Source: an uncultured beta proteobacterium (GTDB lineage: Bacteria; Pseudomonadota; Gammaproteobacteria; Burkholderiales; Burkholderiaceae). From it: a stretch of DNA of 64,000 nucleotides. Location of the stretch: positions 1 through 64,000 of the forward strand of contig CAIKFU010000090.1 in NCBI GenBank assembly GCA_903826775.1, given 5' to 3'. Positions within the stretch are counted from its first letter, which is position 1. Every line of letters starts with the position of its first letter. The notes beneath the pieces were generated by a model. It was not told where the DNA came from, did no database searches, and worked only from the letters and a program-made list of their open reading frames with translations. Position numbers and translations under genes: made by a program. Positions 1-8,739 of the stretch are shown here, piece by piece.

Positions 1-1817
1 CTTATGAGGCAATCGGTCTGCGTAAGGACGGTTCCAAATTTCCGGCTATTTTGCGGGGCAAAATGATGGAATACAAAGGTATGGCGGTTCGCGTGACCAT
101 CATGGAGGATGTGACGGAGCGTAAACGATTCGAAATGGAGGAGCGTATTGCAGCAACCGCTTTCGAGTCCCAACAGGGCATCATCATTACCGATGCGCAA
201 AGGGTGATTTTGCGAGTAAACAAAGCCTTCACCCAGATCACTGGTTACAGTGCAGAAGAGGCGATAGGGCAGTCCCCACGCATGCTCCTATCCGATCAAC
301 ACGATAGTGCGTTCTATACTTTTATCAGATCCTCTCTTGAGTTGAATGGGGTTTGGTCTGGCGAAATGATTAGTCGGCGCAAGAACGGGGAGGATTACCC
401 TGAGTGGCTTAGTATTAGTGCAGTCAGGGATGATTTTGAGGTTACAACCCATTATGTTGCCATATTCAGCGACATCAGCGAGCGTGTTCGGGCGCAGGAG
501 CAAATTGATGCACTGGCTTTTTATGACACGCTGACGCTTTTACCAAACCGTCGCTTATTTTTGGATCGACTTCAGCAGGTAGTCCACGTCAGTTCTCGCC
601 ATCAGCGTAACAATGCCCTGCTATTTATCGATCTGGACAATTTTAAAATGCTTAATGACACCTTGGGTTATCAACAAGGTGATTTGCTGCTGACTCAAGT
701 AGCTCAAAGGCTTAAAACCTGTATCAACGAAGGCGATACCCTTGCGCGCGTGGGAGGCGATGAATTTGTGGTTATGCTGGAAAACCTAAGTGAAGACAGC
801 ATCGAAGCGGCATCACAAGCAGAGGCAATTGCTACCCAGTTGCTGGATATATTTACTCCAGTTTTTATACTGGATGACGGTGCCCACCATTTCTCATCCA
901 GTATCGGCATTGCCTTGTTTGGGCGAAGTATTGTTGACAGTTTCGATCACCCTCTTCAGCGAGCTGAATTAGCCATGTTCCAAGCCAAGGAGTCTGGGCG
1001 AAATAGGCTGCGTTTTTTTGATGGACACATGCAAGAAAAAATATCGGCACGTGCAATGTTAGAGGCGGATTTGCATGAAGCGTTGCAAAAACAGCAGTTT
1101 GAACTTTTCTATCAGCCGCAAATGGTTGGCTCGGGTCGTATGGTTGGGGTGGAGGCTCTATTGCGTTGGTTTCATCCGCTGCGTGGAATCGTACTCCCGA
1201 ACGAATTTATTTCGCTGGCTGAGGAGACCGGTTTGATTTTGCCTATAGGACAATGGGTGCTGGATACCGCTTGCGCACAACTGACGAACTGGGCGAATGA
1301 CCCGATAATGAGTCAACTCACGATCGCAGTAAATGTAAGTGCACTCCAGTTTCAGCATGCTGATTTTGTCGATATGGTTTTAACAACGCTGGACCGCACA
1401 AAGGCAAAACCCAATTTACTGAAGTTGGAGTTAACCGAAAGCATGTTGCTTAACAATGTTGAAGACATTATTGTTAAGATGCAAGCCATTAAAAATAAAG
1501 GAGTTCAATTCTCTCTTGATGATTTTGGAACTGGGTATTCGTCGCTATCATACTTAAAACGATTGCCGCTTTCCCAATTGAAGATTGACCAGAGCTTCAT
1601 TCGCAATATTGTTACTGACCCCAATGATGCCGCTATTGCGAAAATGGTAGTAGCACTAGCCGAAGGAATGGGATTGGCTGTTATTGCCGAAGGGGTGGAG
1701 ATGCAGGCACAAGCCGATTTACTTGCCCATTTGGGGTGTTATGCCTATCAAGGCTACCTATTTAGTCGCCCACTCCCTTTAAATGAATTGGAAGAATTTG
1801 TAAAAAAGGGAATATAG
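1..1817 (+). CDS. PAS-GGDEF-EAL cyclic-di-GMP signalling protein (5' truncated by window edge)
   Basis: Dual-domain c-di-GMP enzyme. The ORF track starts it at a TTG at 51, but the frame is open to the window edge (first full codon at 3), and the upstream residues YEAIGLRKDGSKFPAILRG are the end of a PAS domain, so the true start lies outside. Order: PAS end, a full PAS domain (GIIITDAQ to FSDISERV), GGDEF domain with intact GGDEF (ARVGGDEFVV), then EAL domain with EALLRW, LELTES, DDFGTGYSS and AEGVEM motifs. Both catalytic signatures are intact, so it could make or degrade c-di-GMP. The inhibitory I-site position reads NEGD, not RxxD, which suggests loss of product feedback on the cyclase half. 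No transmembrane part is visible in the portion present. Confidence 0.93.
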   Translation, partial: YEAIGLRKDGSKFPAILRGKMMEYKGMAVRVTIMEDVTERKRFEMEERIAATAFESQQGIIITDAQRVILRVNKAFTQITGYSAEEAIGQSPRMLLSDQHDSAFYTFIRSSLELNGVWSGEMISRRKNGEDYPEWLSISAVRDDFEVTTHYVAIFSDISERVRAQEQIDALAFYDTLTLLPNRRLFLDRLQQVVHVSSRHQRNNALLFIDLDNFKMLNDTLGYQQGDLLLTQVAQRLKTCINEGDTLARVGGDEFVVMLENLSEDSIEAASQAEAIATQLLDIFTPVFILDDGAHHFSSSIGIALFGRSIVDSFDHPLQRAELAMFQAKESGRNRLRFFDGHMQEKISARAMLEADLHEALQKQQFELFYQPQMVGSGRMVGVEALLRWFHPLRGIVLPNEFISLAEETGLILPIGQWVLDTACAQLTNWANDPIMSQLTIAVNVSALQFQHADFVDMVLTTLDRTKAKPNLLKLELTESMLLNNVEDIIVKMQAIKNKGVQFSLDDFGTGYSSLSYLKRLPLSQLKIDQSFIRNIVTDPNDAAIAKMVVALAEGMGLAVIAEGVEMQAQADLLAHLGCYAYQGYLFSRPLPLNELEEFVKKGI

Positions 1818-1906
1818 ATATCAAAAATTGGTATTTTTTGGCACCTAACTCTTGCATGCAATGTATCAGACTGAACTTTGACTTTATATGTATTATTAGA
1901 AATGGG

Positions 1907-1943
1907 TATATATAACCATTTTATGAAGTATTGGTTATATATA
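1907..1943. repeat. 11-bp inverted repeat in the gap before the receiver/HATPase gene
   Basis: TATATATAACC (1907-1917) and GGTTATATATA (1933-1943) are perfect inverted arms separated by 15 nt. They lie between the GGDEF-EAL gene and the start of the next gene. It could be an operator, or a weak hairpin ending the upstream transcript; there is no clear T-run. Confidence 0.5.
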
Positions 1944-1970
1944 TTAAGTAAATAACTGAAGGTGATGGAC

Positions 1971-2867
1971 ATGAGTAAAATTTTGGTTGTTGGTGGCAAC
2001 AACGACCTTTTGGAATCGTTTATTAGCGTTATATCAGCCGACATGCATCGGGTTTCCGAAGTGGCGACTGCTGAAATGGCGTTAGAAGAATTAAAAGGCG
2101 GCGTAGGCTTTAGCGTTATCTTGCTTGAACATCGCCTTCCAGGCCTCAATGGCATCAAGTTTTTACAGCAGCTTAAGATCCATCCGGAATATCAAAATAT
2201 TCCGGTCATATTCCATTCCGCATTGAATGATGATGAAATTTATTCTGAGGCAATCAGGTTCGGCGCTCACGCCTATTTAACCAAACCAATCAATTCACCC
2301 TTATTGATTGCATTGATTAATTCCGCCATTAAGCATCACGAGGAATTATTGGTCATAAATAGGGCGGCCCAGGAGAAAGGAGAGGCGCTGCACTTTCTCC
2401 AAGAGGGTAAATACCACTGCCAAACCATTGCTGAGGCTGGCAGATTGGCCAATGGTCTGGCGCATTTGTGCCCTGATGAACAATGGGTTAGGCTGGTGCT
2501 ACACGAATTGCTGATTAATGCGATTGAACACGGCAACCTGGAAATTGGCTACTCTGAAAAGAGTCGATTAATGGAGGACGATCAATTCAACCAAGAGACT
2601 GAGCGCCGGTTGGCCGATCCGATTTATTGCGATCGAAGGGCGACAGTAGAATTTTCCCGCGTAGCAGATTGCCTGACTTTTACGATCCAAGATGAGGGCT
2701 CGGGTTTTGATTGGAAAAGCTATCTTCAAGTGGATCCTGAGCGAATGATGGACTCCAACGGTCGTGGAATCGCGCTTTCCAATTTATCTGCTGCCAATGC
2801 GATTGAGTATGAAGGGAGCGGAAACACCGTGAAAGTAACGGTTAAGTTGCCGTCCGCCAATACATAG
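1971..2867 (+). CDS. Pseudo-receiver domain fused to an RsbW-like HATPase
   Basis: Start chosen at the ATG at 1971 because GAAGGTG lies about 6 nt upstream; the track's GTG at 1962 overlaps that site. Residues 1-115 have a CheY-like fold pattern, but the key acidic residues are changed: the Asp pair after beta-1 is Gly8-Gly9 (ILVVGGNND) and the phospho-acceptor Asp is Glu53 (LLEHRLPGLNG). Ser83 and Lys105 (YLTKP) are kept. The C-terminal half is a GHKL ATPase of the anti-sigma-factor type, with N-box HELLINAIEHGN, G1 DEGSGF and G2 NGRGIALS. No HisKA dimerisation domain is seen. Likely role: an anti-sigma or switch kinase controlled by something other than receiver phosphorylation. It ends 26 bp from the convergent arsA. 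Confidence 0.85.
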   Translation: MSKILVVGGNNDLLESFISVISADMHRVSEVATAEMALEELKGGVGFSVILLEHRLPGLNGIKFLQQLKIHPEYQNIPVIFHSALNDDEIYSEAIRFGAHAYLTKPINSPLLIALINSAIKHHEELLVINRAAQEKGEALHFLQEGKYHCQTIAEAGRLANGLAHLCPDEQWVRLVLHELLINAIEHGNLEIGYSEKSRLMEDDQFNQETERRLADPIYCDRRATVEFSRVADCLTFTIQDEGSGFDWKSYLQVDPERMMDSNGRGIALSNLSAANAIEYEGSGNTVKVTVKLPSANT

Positions 2868-2893
2868 TTATTGGCATAGGTTGCAACCGATTA

Positions 2894-4672
2894 TTATGAT
2901 GTGGTTGGTTTGTTGGGCCTTGATAGTTCTAACAGTTTCTCAACGCCAATCGGCTCATCTTTCAATAACGGCAATACTGCATAGCGAGTGGCGTAAGTAT
3001 TGGCGACCAAATCAATTTCATGCAATTCATTTTGAGCACGTTTTCTTAATAAAGGCGAGTGGGGGTTTGAAGCGGCCACGCTGTTATTAATTACCCAGGC
3101 CCATGGATCAATGCCTGCCCTACGTAAATCCACTTGCAAGTTAGCAGCTTCCAATACGGGGGTTGTTTCGGCTAAAGTTACTAATAAAACCTTGGTTTGT
3201 TTTGGGTCTTGCAGCTGCATCATGGGTGTTGTGAAATGCGTATTGCCTTTGCCCATCTGACGCTCAATCTCTCGATGGTATGAGCCCGTTGCATCCAAGA
3301 GTAAAAGTGTATGGCCTGTTGGAGTAGTGTCCATGACAACGAACTTCTTGCCAGCTTCCCGGATAATTCTAGAAAATGCTTGGAATACCGCAATCTCCTC
3401 CGTGCAAGGAGAGCGTAAATCTTCTTCTAAAAGTTTGCGACCGGCATCATCTAACTTTGTACCTTTTGTATCCATGACATGCTGCTTGTATCGTTCAATT
3501 TCAGCATGTGGATCAATTCGGCTAACGGTCAGATTATCCAAGGAGCCATTGAGGGTTTCATTAATATGGGCCGCTGGGTCAGAGGTGGTTAGATGCACAG
3601 GTAATCCGCGATGGGCTAACTCGACGGCAACCGCCGCGGCAATCGTAGTTTTACCAACACCACCTTTACCCATGGCCATTACCAACCCATGACCATCTTT
3701 AGCAATTTCGTCTACCAAGGTCGATAGACTTGGTGCCTGAAGAATGATGGGGTTAAATTTTGAAGTATCGGTAGCATCAACTTGATCTTTAAGTAAAAGA
3801 TGTAGTGCATCTAGTCCTACCAAGTTGAAAGGTTTCAATTCAATAATGTCTACTGGCAGGGATTTGAGTGCCTGAGGAATGGATGCCAAAACGTTTTGTT
3901 CTCTAACATAGATAGCCTGCGCAAGAGGATCTTCCGAAGCCTCGCTTTTTGGTAATACGCCATTAATTACAAGGGATTGCTTGGATAAACCAATACCGGC
4001 CAATTCTTCATGGGTACGAGCCGCCTCTCGCAAGGTAGAAGCTTGAGCTCTAGCAACGAGTACCAATCGTGTACGCTCAGGGTTGGCTAAGGCATCAACC
4101 GCTTCTTTATATTGGGCGCGTTGCTTTTCCAAACCGGCTAATGGTCCAAGGCAGGATGCGTCGCCTTTACCTTCCTCCAAAAAACCACTCCAAGCGCCTG
4201 GTAGCTGCAATAAGCGGATGGTATGGCCGGTAGGCGCAGTATCAAAAATGATGTGCTCGTATTCTCCTGTTAATTTATCGTTAGTCAGTAGGGCGGTAAA
4301 TTCATCAAAGGCGGCAATCTCGGTTGTGCATGCTCCGGATAGTTGCTCTTCGATTCCTTTGACAACTGCATCGGGTAATTTCCCGCGTACGGGCCCTACA
4401 ATGCGATCACGATACAGTTGTGCCGCAGCTTGTGGATCAATCTCTAGCGCGAATAAATTAACTACGGCAGGGATTGCGGTGATTTTGTTGCCAATCTGAA
4501 TGCCAAAGACTTGCCCCACATTGGATGCAGGATCCGTGCTAACAAGCAATACTCGCTTACCTGCCTCTGACAGTTCAATGGCTGTAGCGCAGGCAATAGA
4601 AGTTTTTCCAACCCCACCTTTGCCAGTGAAGAATAAGAAACGGGGTGGTGAGTTTAAAAATTGCATTGTCAT
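2894..4672 (-). CDS. arsA: ArsA arsenite-activated ATPase
   Basis: Soluble ATPase that energises arsenite export with a membrane carrier. At 592 residues it is the full tandem form: P-loop A1 at about 17-25 (GKGGVGKTS) and P-loop A2 at about 335-343 (GKGGVGKTT), each followed by a DTAPTGHT or DTTPTGHT signature. The three metalloid-binding cysteines are present as C115 (GACTTEI), C174 (DASCLG) and C423 (SPCTEE), matching C113, C172 and C422 of the E. coli plasmid protein. It follows arsD by 12 bp in the same transcript. No arsB is visible; the carrier here is the divergent acr3. No clear ribosome binding site precedes the ATG; translation may be coupled to arsD. Confidence 0.96.
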   Translation of the reverse strand: MTMQFLNSPPRFLFFTGKGGVGKTSIACATAIELSEAGKRVLLVSTDPASNVGQVFGIQIGNKITAIPAVVNLFALEIDPQAAAQLYRDRIVGPVRGKLPDAVVKGIEEQLSGACTTEIAAFDEFTALLTNDKLTGEYEHIIFDTAPTGHTIRLLQLPGAWSGFLEEGKGDASCLGPLAGLEKQRAQYKEAVDALANPERTRLVLVARAQASTLREAARTHEELAGIGLSKQSLVINGVLPKSEASEDPLAQAIYVREQNVLASIPQALKSLPVDIIELKPFNLVGLDALHLLLKDQVDATDTSKFNPIILQAPSLSTLVDEIAKDGHGLVMAMGKGGVGKTTIAAAVAVELAHRGLPVHLTTSDPAAHINETLNGSLDNLTVSRIDPHAEIERYKQHVMDTKGTKLDDAGRKLLEEDLRSPCTEEIAVFQAFSRIIREAGKKFVVMDTTPTGHTLLLLDATGSYHREIERQMGKGNTHFTTPMMQLQDPKQTKVLLVTLAETTPVLEAANLQVDLRRAGIDPWAWVINNSVAASNPHSPLLRKRAQNELHEIDLVANTYATRYAVLPLLKDEPIGVEKLLELSRPNKPTTS

Positions 4673-4684
4673 ATTGAGCTTGAA

Positions 4685-5047
4685 TTAGCAGCACTTACTT
4701 CCGGAGCAGCAGTTTGAAGCAGTTGTAGCCTTAACGGGGGTTTGTATGTTCCCTGCCCATTTAGCCAATTCTGGGCGAGTTGGGTAGCGTCCTGCCAATG
4801 CTACTTGCCCATCAACAAGGATCAGCGGAAGGGCGTCGGCGCCGGATAGCTCTAAATAGGAACTCACCGCAGGATTATTGGCAAAAGCCATTGGATTAGA
4901 GGAAAGATTAAAGCGTTCAATCTGGACGCCTTTTTCTTTAGCCCATGCTATGTCTGCCGAAAATGTAACTAATGCTTCGTCAATATCCACCCCACACACA
5001 CCGGAACTGCAACACATAGCTGGATCGTAAATTTGAATCGTTTTCAT
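4685..5047 (-). CDS. arsD: ArsD arsenic metallochaperone
   Basis: Passes As(III) or Sb(III) to ArsA. The start is set at MKTIQIYDP (5047) because AAGGAG sits 6 nt upstream; the track's longer form includes that site as codons. The 120-residue protein keeps the metalloid site C12-C13-C18 (AMCCSSGVC) and ends in extra cysteines (NCCSGSKCC), as in many ArsD proteins. It is the first gene of the leftward arsD-arsA unit and faces arsR across a short shared intergenic region, so it is probably under ArsR control. Confidence 0.95.
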   Translation of the reverse strand: MKTIQIYDPAMCCSSGVCGVDIDEALVTFSADIAWAKEKGVQIERFNLSSNPMAFANNPAVSSYLELSGADALPLILVDGQVALAGRYPTRPELAKWAGNIQTPVKATTASNCCSGSKCC

Positions 5048-5159
5048 GAAAATCTCCTTATTCATTAGATAACTCTATGTTCTCATTGTGACAACATTCA
5101 CTTGCCATCAGATTGATGCATGTCATAAACTTGTCATTTATTTCCATTATTATCGAATT
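5048..5159. promoter_or_regulatory. Divergent arsD/arsR control region
   Basis: This 112-bp gap must hold the promoters of both arsenic transcripts. The arsD ribosome binding site (AAGGAG on the minus strand) is clear. On the plus strand TTGCCA (5102) with CATAAA (5124) is a possible -35/-10 pair. TGTCAT and TTGTCA words recur (5121, 5131) and may be ArsR contacts. The arsR start has no evident Shine-Dalgarno sequence and could be leaderless. Confidence 0.5.
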
Positions 5160-5480
5160 ATGAAAAATTCAGAGGCTGTAGAAGCGTTCATTGCCCTTGG
5201 TCAGGAATCCCGACTAAATGTATTTCGCCTGATTGTCCAAAAAGGGGATGTCGGTTTAACACCAAGTCAGATCATCGAAAAGCTGGGTATCCCCAATGCC
5301 ACCTTAAGTTTTCATCTCAAAGAACTGTTTCAAGCCAACTTGATTACTGTTGAGCGTCAAAGCCGCAATCTGATTTATCGTCCCAACGCCAAACTGGTTG
5401 AGAGTCTGAGTGAGTTTTTATTGGACAACTGTTGCGGTGGAAAATCCTGCCTCCCTATGAAAAAGAAAGCCAAAGCATGA
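5160..5480 (+). CDS. arsR: ArsR-family metalloid-responsive repressor
   Basis: Winged-helix repressor of 106 residues starting at MKNSEAVEAF; the 24 extra residues in the track are intergenic. The recognition helix region is NATLSFHLKELFQANLITVERQSRNLIY. The usual CVCDL metalloid motif in the DNA-binding helix is absent. Instead there is a C-terminal triad C91-C92-C97 (NCCGGKSC), resembling the ArsR type described in Acidithiobacillus ferrooxidans, where As(III) binds at the C-terminus. Its stop overlaps the arsC start (ATGA), so arsR-arsC-acr3 is a tightly coupled operon. Confidence 0.93.
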   Translation: MKNSEAVEAFIALGQESRLNVFRLIVQKGDVGLTPSQIIEKLGIPNATLSFHLKELFQANLITVERQSRNLIYRPNAKLVESLSEFLLDNCCGGKSCLPMKKKAKA

Positions 5481-5965
5481 AGCAATACAATATCCTTTTC
5501 CTTTGCACCCATAATTCATCCCGTTCAATTATTGGGGAAGCATTGGCTACAACCCATCTTAGTGGAAAATTTGTTGGTTATTCGGCTGGATCAACTCCTG
5601 GGACGGCCGTGAATCCATTTGCTGCAGACATTGCGGTCGAGTTGGGAATGGATCGCAGTCGGTTAAGGTCAAAAAGTTGGGATGAATTTGGTAAGTCAGA
5701 TGCCCCAAAAATGGATTTCATCATTACGGTCTGTGACAATGCGGCGGGAGAGCAGTGTCCATTTTGGCCAGGAAAGCCATCAACAGCCCACTGGGGATTT
5801 TCTGATCCTTCGGCTGTTCAAGGAACCGATATGGAAAAGCGCAAGGCATTCCATGATGTCATGGTTGGCCTGAAAAAGCGCATCGATATCTTGGCCGCGT
5901 TGCCGTTGGATAAATTGGATGCAATGAGCATGCAAGCGGAGTTAAGGAAGTTGGCTAAAGCATGA
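5477..5965 (+). CDS. arsC: Arsenate reductase, low-molecular-weight phosphatase type
   Basis: Reduces arsenate to arsenite for export. The start is [10 protein letters not shown] at 5477, overlapping the arsR stop; the longer track form is an extension into arsR. The N-terminal P-loop is CTHNSSRS (CX5R). Further cysteines occur in the [10 protein letters not shown] segment, as expected for thiol cascade members that are recycled by thioredoxin or a glutathione system. About 162 residues. It overlaps acr3 by ATGA. Confidence 0.93.
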   Translation: MKQYNILFLCTHNSSRSIIGEALATTHLSGKFVGYSAGSTPGTAVNPFAADIAVELGMDRSRLRSKSWDEFGKSDAPKMDFIITVCDNAAGEQCPFWPGKPSTAHWGFSDPSAVQGTDMEKRKAFHDVMVGLKKRIDILAALPLDKLDAMSMQAELRKLAKA

Positions 5966-7014
5966 GTTTACTTACTAAAAAACTGTCATTCTTAGATCGC
6001 TATCTAACGGTATGGATCTTTGTTGCTATGGCGGCGGGTATTGGCTTGGGCTACTTTGTTCCGAGTGTTGAAGGGTTTGTTAATTCTTTCCAAGTCGGGA
6101 CAACCAATATTCCTATTGCAATCGGATTGATATTAATGATGTTTCCGCCGTTTGCCAAAGTGCGGTACGAAGATCTGCCTGATGTCTTTAAAGACAAGCG
6201 CATTTTTGGTATTTCAATCTTGATGAACTGGATTGTGGCACCGGCGTTGATGTTCTTTTTGGCGATCACCTTTGTGGCGGATCAACCAGAGTACATGGCC
6301 GGTTTGATCCTGATTGGGATTGCGCCTTGCATTGCCATGGTGATTGTGTGGAATGACTTGGCCAAGGGTTCCACAGAATATGCAGCCGGTTTAGTAGCAT
6401 TTAATGCGATTTTCCAAGTCCTATTTTTTAGTGTTTATGCCTATTTCTTCTTGACTATATTGCCACCGTATTTCGGTTTGGCTAGTTCCAATGTCAGCGT
6501 GAGCATGAGCCAAATTGCCCAAAGCGTCTTCTTTTATTTGGGGATTCCTTGTATTGCTGGAATTTTGACCCGAGTGGTAATGCTTAAATTCGTATCCAAA
6601 GAGTGGTATCACGAGCATTTCGTGCCGCGCATTGGAAAAATTACCTTGATTTCTTTGCTATTCACTATCGTGGTGATGTTTAGTCTAAAGGGTAATTTGA
6701 TTTTGACTTTGCCCATGGATGTGGTGACGATTGCTGTGCCATTGCTCGTCTTTTTTGTGGTCATGTTCCTATTAACCTTCTTGATTACTGGCAAGATGGG
6801 CATTGACTACAAGCGCTGTTGTACTTTGTCATTTACCGCGGCTAGCAATAACTTTGAACTGGCTATTGCAGTGGCTATTGCCGTATTTGGCATTAATTCC
6901 GGAGCGGCATTTGCAGCGGTGATTGGTCCGTTGGTAGAGGTCCCCATCATGATTGGACTGGTTTCGGTTGCATTGTGGCTTAAGCAAAAATTCTTTTCAA
7001 GGGGTGTAGCTTGA
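5962..7014 (+). CDS. acr3: Acr3-family arsenite efflux permease
   Basis: Inner-membrane arsenite exporter of the bile/arsenite/riboflavin transporter superfamily. 350 residues with about ten hydrophobic segments. The conserved Cys of the fourth helix region is in [20 protein letters not shown], a typical Acr3 signature, and [22 protein letters not shown] is the late conserved helix. It is translationally coupled to arsC. In this locus it is the likely partner of the ArsA ATPase encoded on the opposite strand. Confidence 0.95.
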   Translation: MSLLTKKLSFLDRYLTVWIFVAMAAGIGLGYFVPSVEGFVNSFQVGTTNIPIAIGLILMMFPPFAKVRYEDLPDVFKDKRIFGISILMNWIVAPALMFFLAITFVADQPEYMAGLILIGIAPCIAMVIVWNDLAKGSTEYAAGLVAFNAIFQVLFFSVYAYFFLTILPPYFGLASSNVSVSMSQIAQSVFFYLGIPCIAGILTRVVMLKFVSKEWYHEHFVPRIGKITLISLLFTIVVMFSLKGNLILTLPMDVVTIAVPLLVFFVVMFLLTFLITGKMGIDYKRCCTLSFTAASNNFELAIAVAIAVFGINSGAAFAAVIGPLVEVPIMIGLVSVALWLKQKFFSRGVA

Positions 7015-7019
7015 AAAAC

Positions 7020-7049
7020 CTATTGCGTTTGATCAAACTTAGGCAATAG
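7020..7049. terminator. Possible hairpin terminator after acr3
   Basis: CTATTGC (7020-7026) and GCAATAG (7043-7049) flank a perfect GTTTGATCAAAC palindrome just after the acr3 stop. There is no T-run, so factor-independent termination is uncertain; it could also be a binding site for the downstream gene. Confidence 0.35.
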
Positions 7050-7108
7050 ACAGTGATGGTGAGGTGGTATAAGATTTTTCCTGATTAGATGATTGAAAAG
7101 GAAGTCGT

Positions 7109-7519
7109 ATGAATGCATATCAAAACGCAATCAATTTGATTGGTCGAATATTGGTCGCTACACTTTTTTTGCCAGCTGGTTTAACTAAGCTCACAGGATT
7201 CGATCGGACTGTTGGTTACTTTACGTCACTGGGTATGCCGGCCCCAACATTGGCGGTAGTGATGGCAATCGCAGTGGAATTGCTAGGCAGTATTGCATTA
7301 ATCGTTGGTTATAAAACCCGTTTGGTGGCAACCGTCATGGCGATTTTCACTTTGGCAGCGAGTGTTGCTGGACATGCTTTTTGGGCTGTTCCGGCAGATC
7401 AAATGATGGTAGCCCAACGCCTGTTTTTTAAAAATATTGCGGTTATCGGGGGTTTGCTAATCCTGGCTTCTCTAGGTGCTGGAGGTATCAGTATGGATGC
7501 CCGCAAAAAAGACCAGTAA
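7109..7519 (+). CDS. DoxX-family membrane protein
   Basis: 136 residues, four predicted transmembrane segments, with the family features NLIGRILVATLFLPAGLTKLTGF near the start and FFKNIAVIGGLLILASLGAGGISMDARKK at the end. DoxX/DoxD relatives are linked to quinone or thiosulfate redox chemistry and oxidative stress, but the substrate here is unknown. AAGGA lies upstream of the ATG. It sits 94 bp after acr3 behind a hairpin, so it may or may not share the arsenic transcript. Confidence 0.85.
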   Translation: MNAYQNAINLIGRILVATLFLPAGLTKLTGFDRTVGYFTSLGMPAPTLAVVMAIAVELLGSIALIVGYKTRLVATVMAIFTLAASVAGHAFWAVPADQMMVAQRLFFKNIAVIGGLLILASLGAGGISMDARKKDQ

Positions 7520-7626
7520 TTCTTTTGTTGTAACGAAAGGCTCTCAAGCCATTAGAAACCCACCCTTGCCATGGATAGGAATTTTTGGGGGTAGAATATT
7601 GGTAATTATTTGCCCGGAGAGTTGTC

Positions 7627-8190
7627 ATGAGTTTATCTAAAAAACAAAGCATTATTTTGGCTTTTGCCTTATCGGCCATGATGTGGATCACTCGTGGACA
7701 CCACACTGCTTCAATTGCCAATTTGCCAGATGCCTCTTGGGCCATCTTTTTTGCTGTGGGTTTTTACTTTTCCGGATTTGCAGTGATCGCCTTGTTTTTG
7801 GCTCAAGCATTTTTAATTGATTATTTGGTGGTAACCCAATTGGGTATAGGCGAGTCGTGTTTTACGATTGCATACGCTTTCCTGCTCCCGGCATACCTTT
7901 CGCTTTGGTTTGCCGGTAAATGGCTTTCCAAACATTACGCATTGAATATCCATTCCTTGAGGAATTTTTTGGTTGCAGCATTTTCGGGAACGGTTGTATG
8001 CGAATTGGTTTCCAGTGGCAGTTATTACGCATTCAATGTCCCACAGTCAGCATCGCTTGGCGAGTTTATGGTTAGGTTTGCTCAATACCTTCCCAATGCG
8101 CTTGCCATTACATTCAGCTATCTACTGGTAGCTCTAGTGGCACATCTGGTCGTTTCTGCTATTTCGGAAAAAGTAGCATTATCGAATTAG
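7627..8190 (+). CDS. btuM: BtuM-like cobalamin uptake membrane protein
   Basis: 187 residues and about six hydrophobic segments, consistent with an ECF S-component-like fold. The N-terminal ITRGHHTASIANLPDASWAIFFAVGFY segment is what I recall for BtuM proteins of betaproteobacteria, and a Cys falls at residue 78 (IGESCFTIAY), next to the position of the essential Cys80 in Thiobacillus denitrificans BtuM; Asp65, Tyr83 and His26 keep the same spacing. BtuM proteins work without a dedicated ECF ATPase module and none is seen here. GGAGA precedes the ATG. It lies directly upstream of a cobalamin riboswitch and btuB, which supports the assignment. The call rests on recalled motifs, not an alignment. 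Confidence 0.7.
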   Translation: MSLSKKQSIILAFALSAMMWITRGHHTASIANLPDASWAIFFAVGFYFSGFAVIALFLAQAFLIDYLVVTQLGIGESCFTIAYAFLLPAYLSLWFAGKWLSKHYALNIHSLRNFLVAAFSGTVVCELVSSGSYYAFNVPQSASLGEFMVRFAQYLPNALAITFSYLLVALVAHLVVSAISEKVALSN

Positions 8191-8398
8191 GCAAGGCGTG
8201 AAGCCTGTACGGCCGCCATTCATGATGGCAATCAATGTTGAGCCCCTTGCTTTGGGAGGTTTTATGACCCCCGGTGATGGCTTGACCCATTTCCTCTAAA
8301 ACTGCTTTTCGCATATTCGGTCAAGTTGCTGCACTAGAGCATAGCGTTGTTTGTTAAACAAATTAGTCAACCATTTACATCCTGTAAACTCGTTCCGT

Positions 8399-8592
8399 TG
8401 ACGGTGCCTTAATGCCTTAAAAAGTATTAAAGTTAAACGGGAAGCACTAACCAAACGTGCGCTGTCCCCGCAACGGTAAGAGAATGCTCAACCAGTAGTC
8501 GGTTGGGTGCAGAATTTGAAAAGCCACTGTGCAATCCAAATGCATGGGAAGGCCAAATTCCTAAGTTCTCCAGCCCGGATATCGGCCTCAAC
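8399..8592 (+). ncRNA. Cobalamin (adenosylcobalamin) riboswitch
   Basis: Conserved blocks in the right order: CGGTGCC (8402), AGTTAAACGGGAAGC (8430s), GCTGTCCCCGCAACGGTAAG (8461-8480), AAGCCACTG (8521), GGGAAGGC (8548), and the B12 box AGCCCGGATATCGGCC (about 8572-8587). It lies in the 549-bp gap before btuB and should repress it when cobalamin is plentiful. End points are approximate. The following 8593-8739 leader includes GGTAGGATG...CATCCATACC, which may be part of the expression platform. 8191-8398 shows nothing I recognise. Confidence 0.95.
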
Positions 8593-8739
8593 AGGTGGAA
8601 TTAGCAACGTGGGTCATTGCGTGCCGGTAGGATGCTTTCAATTCAATTGAGGGCTTTGTCATCCATACCTCATGTGCCAATTCTGTAGATTTCAGCTAAC
8701 GGGGAAGTTGGCTGGGGAATACATGTCGAGGTATACCAA

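Noticed and set aside
4083-4499. 138-residue plus-strand ORF
   Set aside because: Antisense to arsA; composition typical of a shadow.
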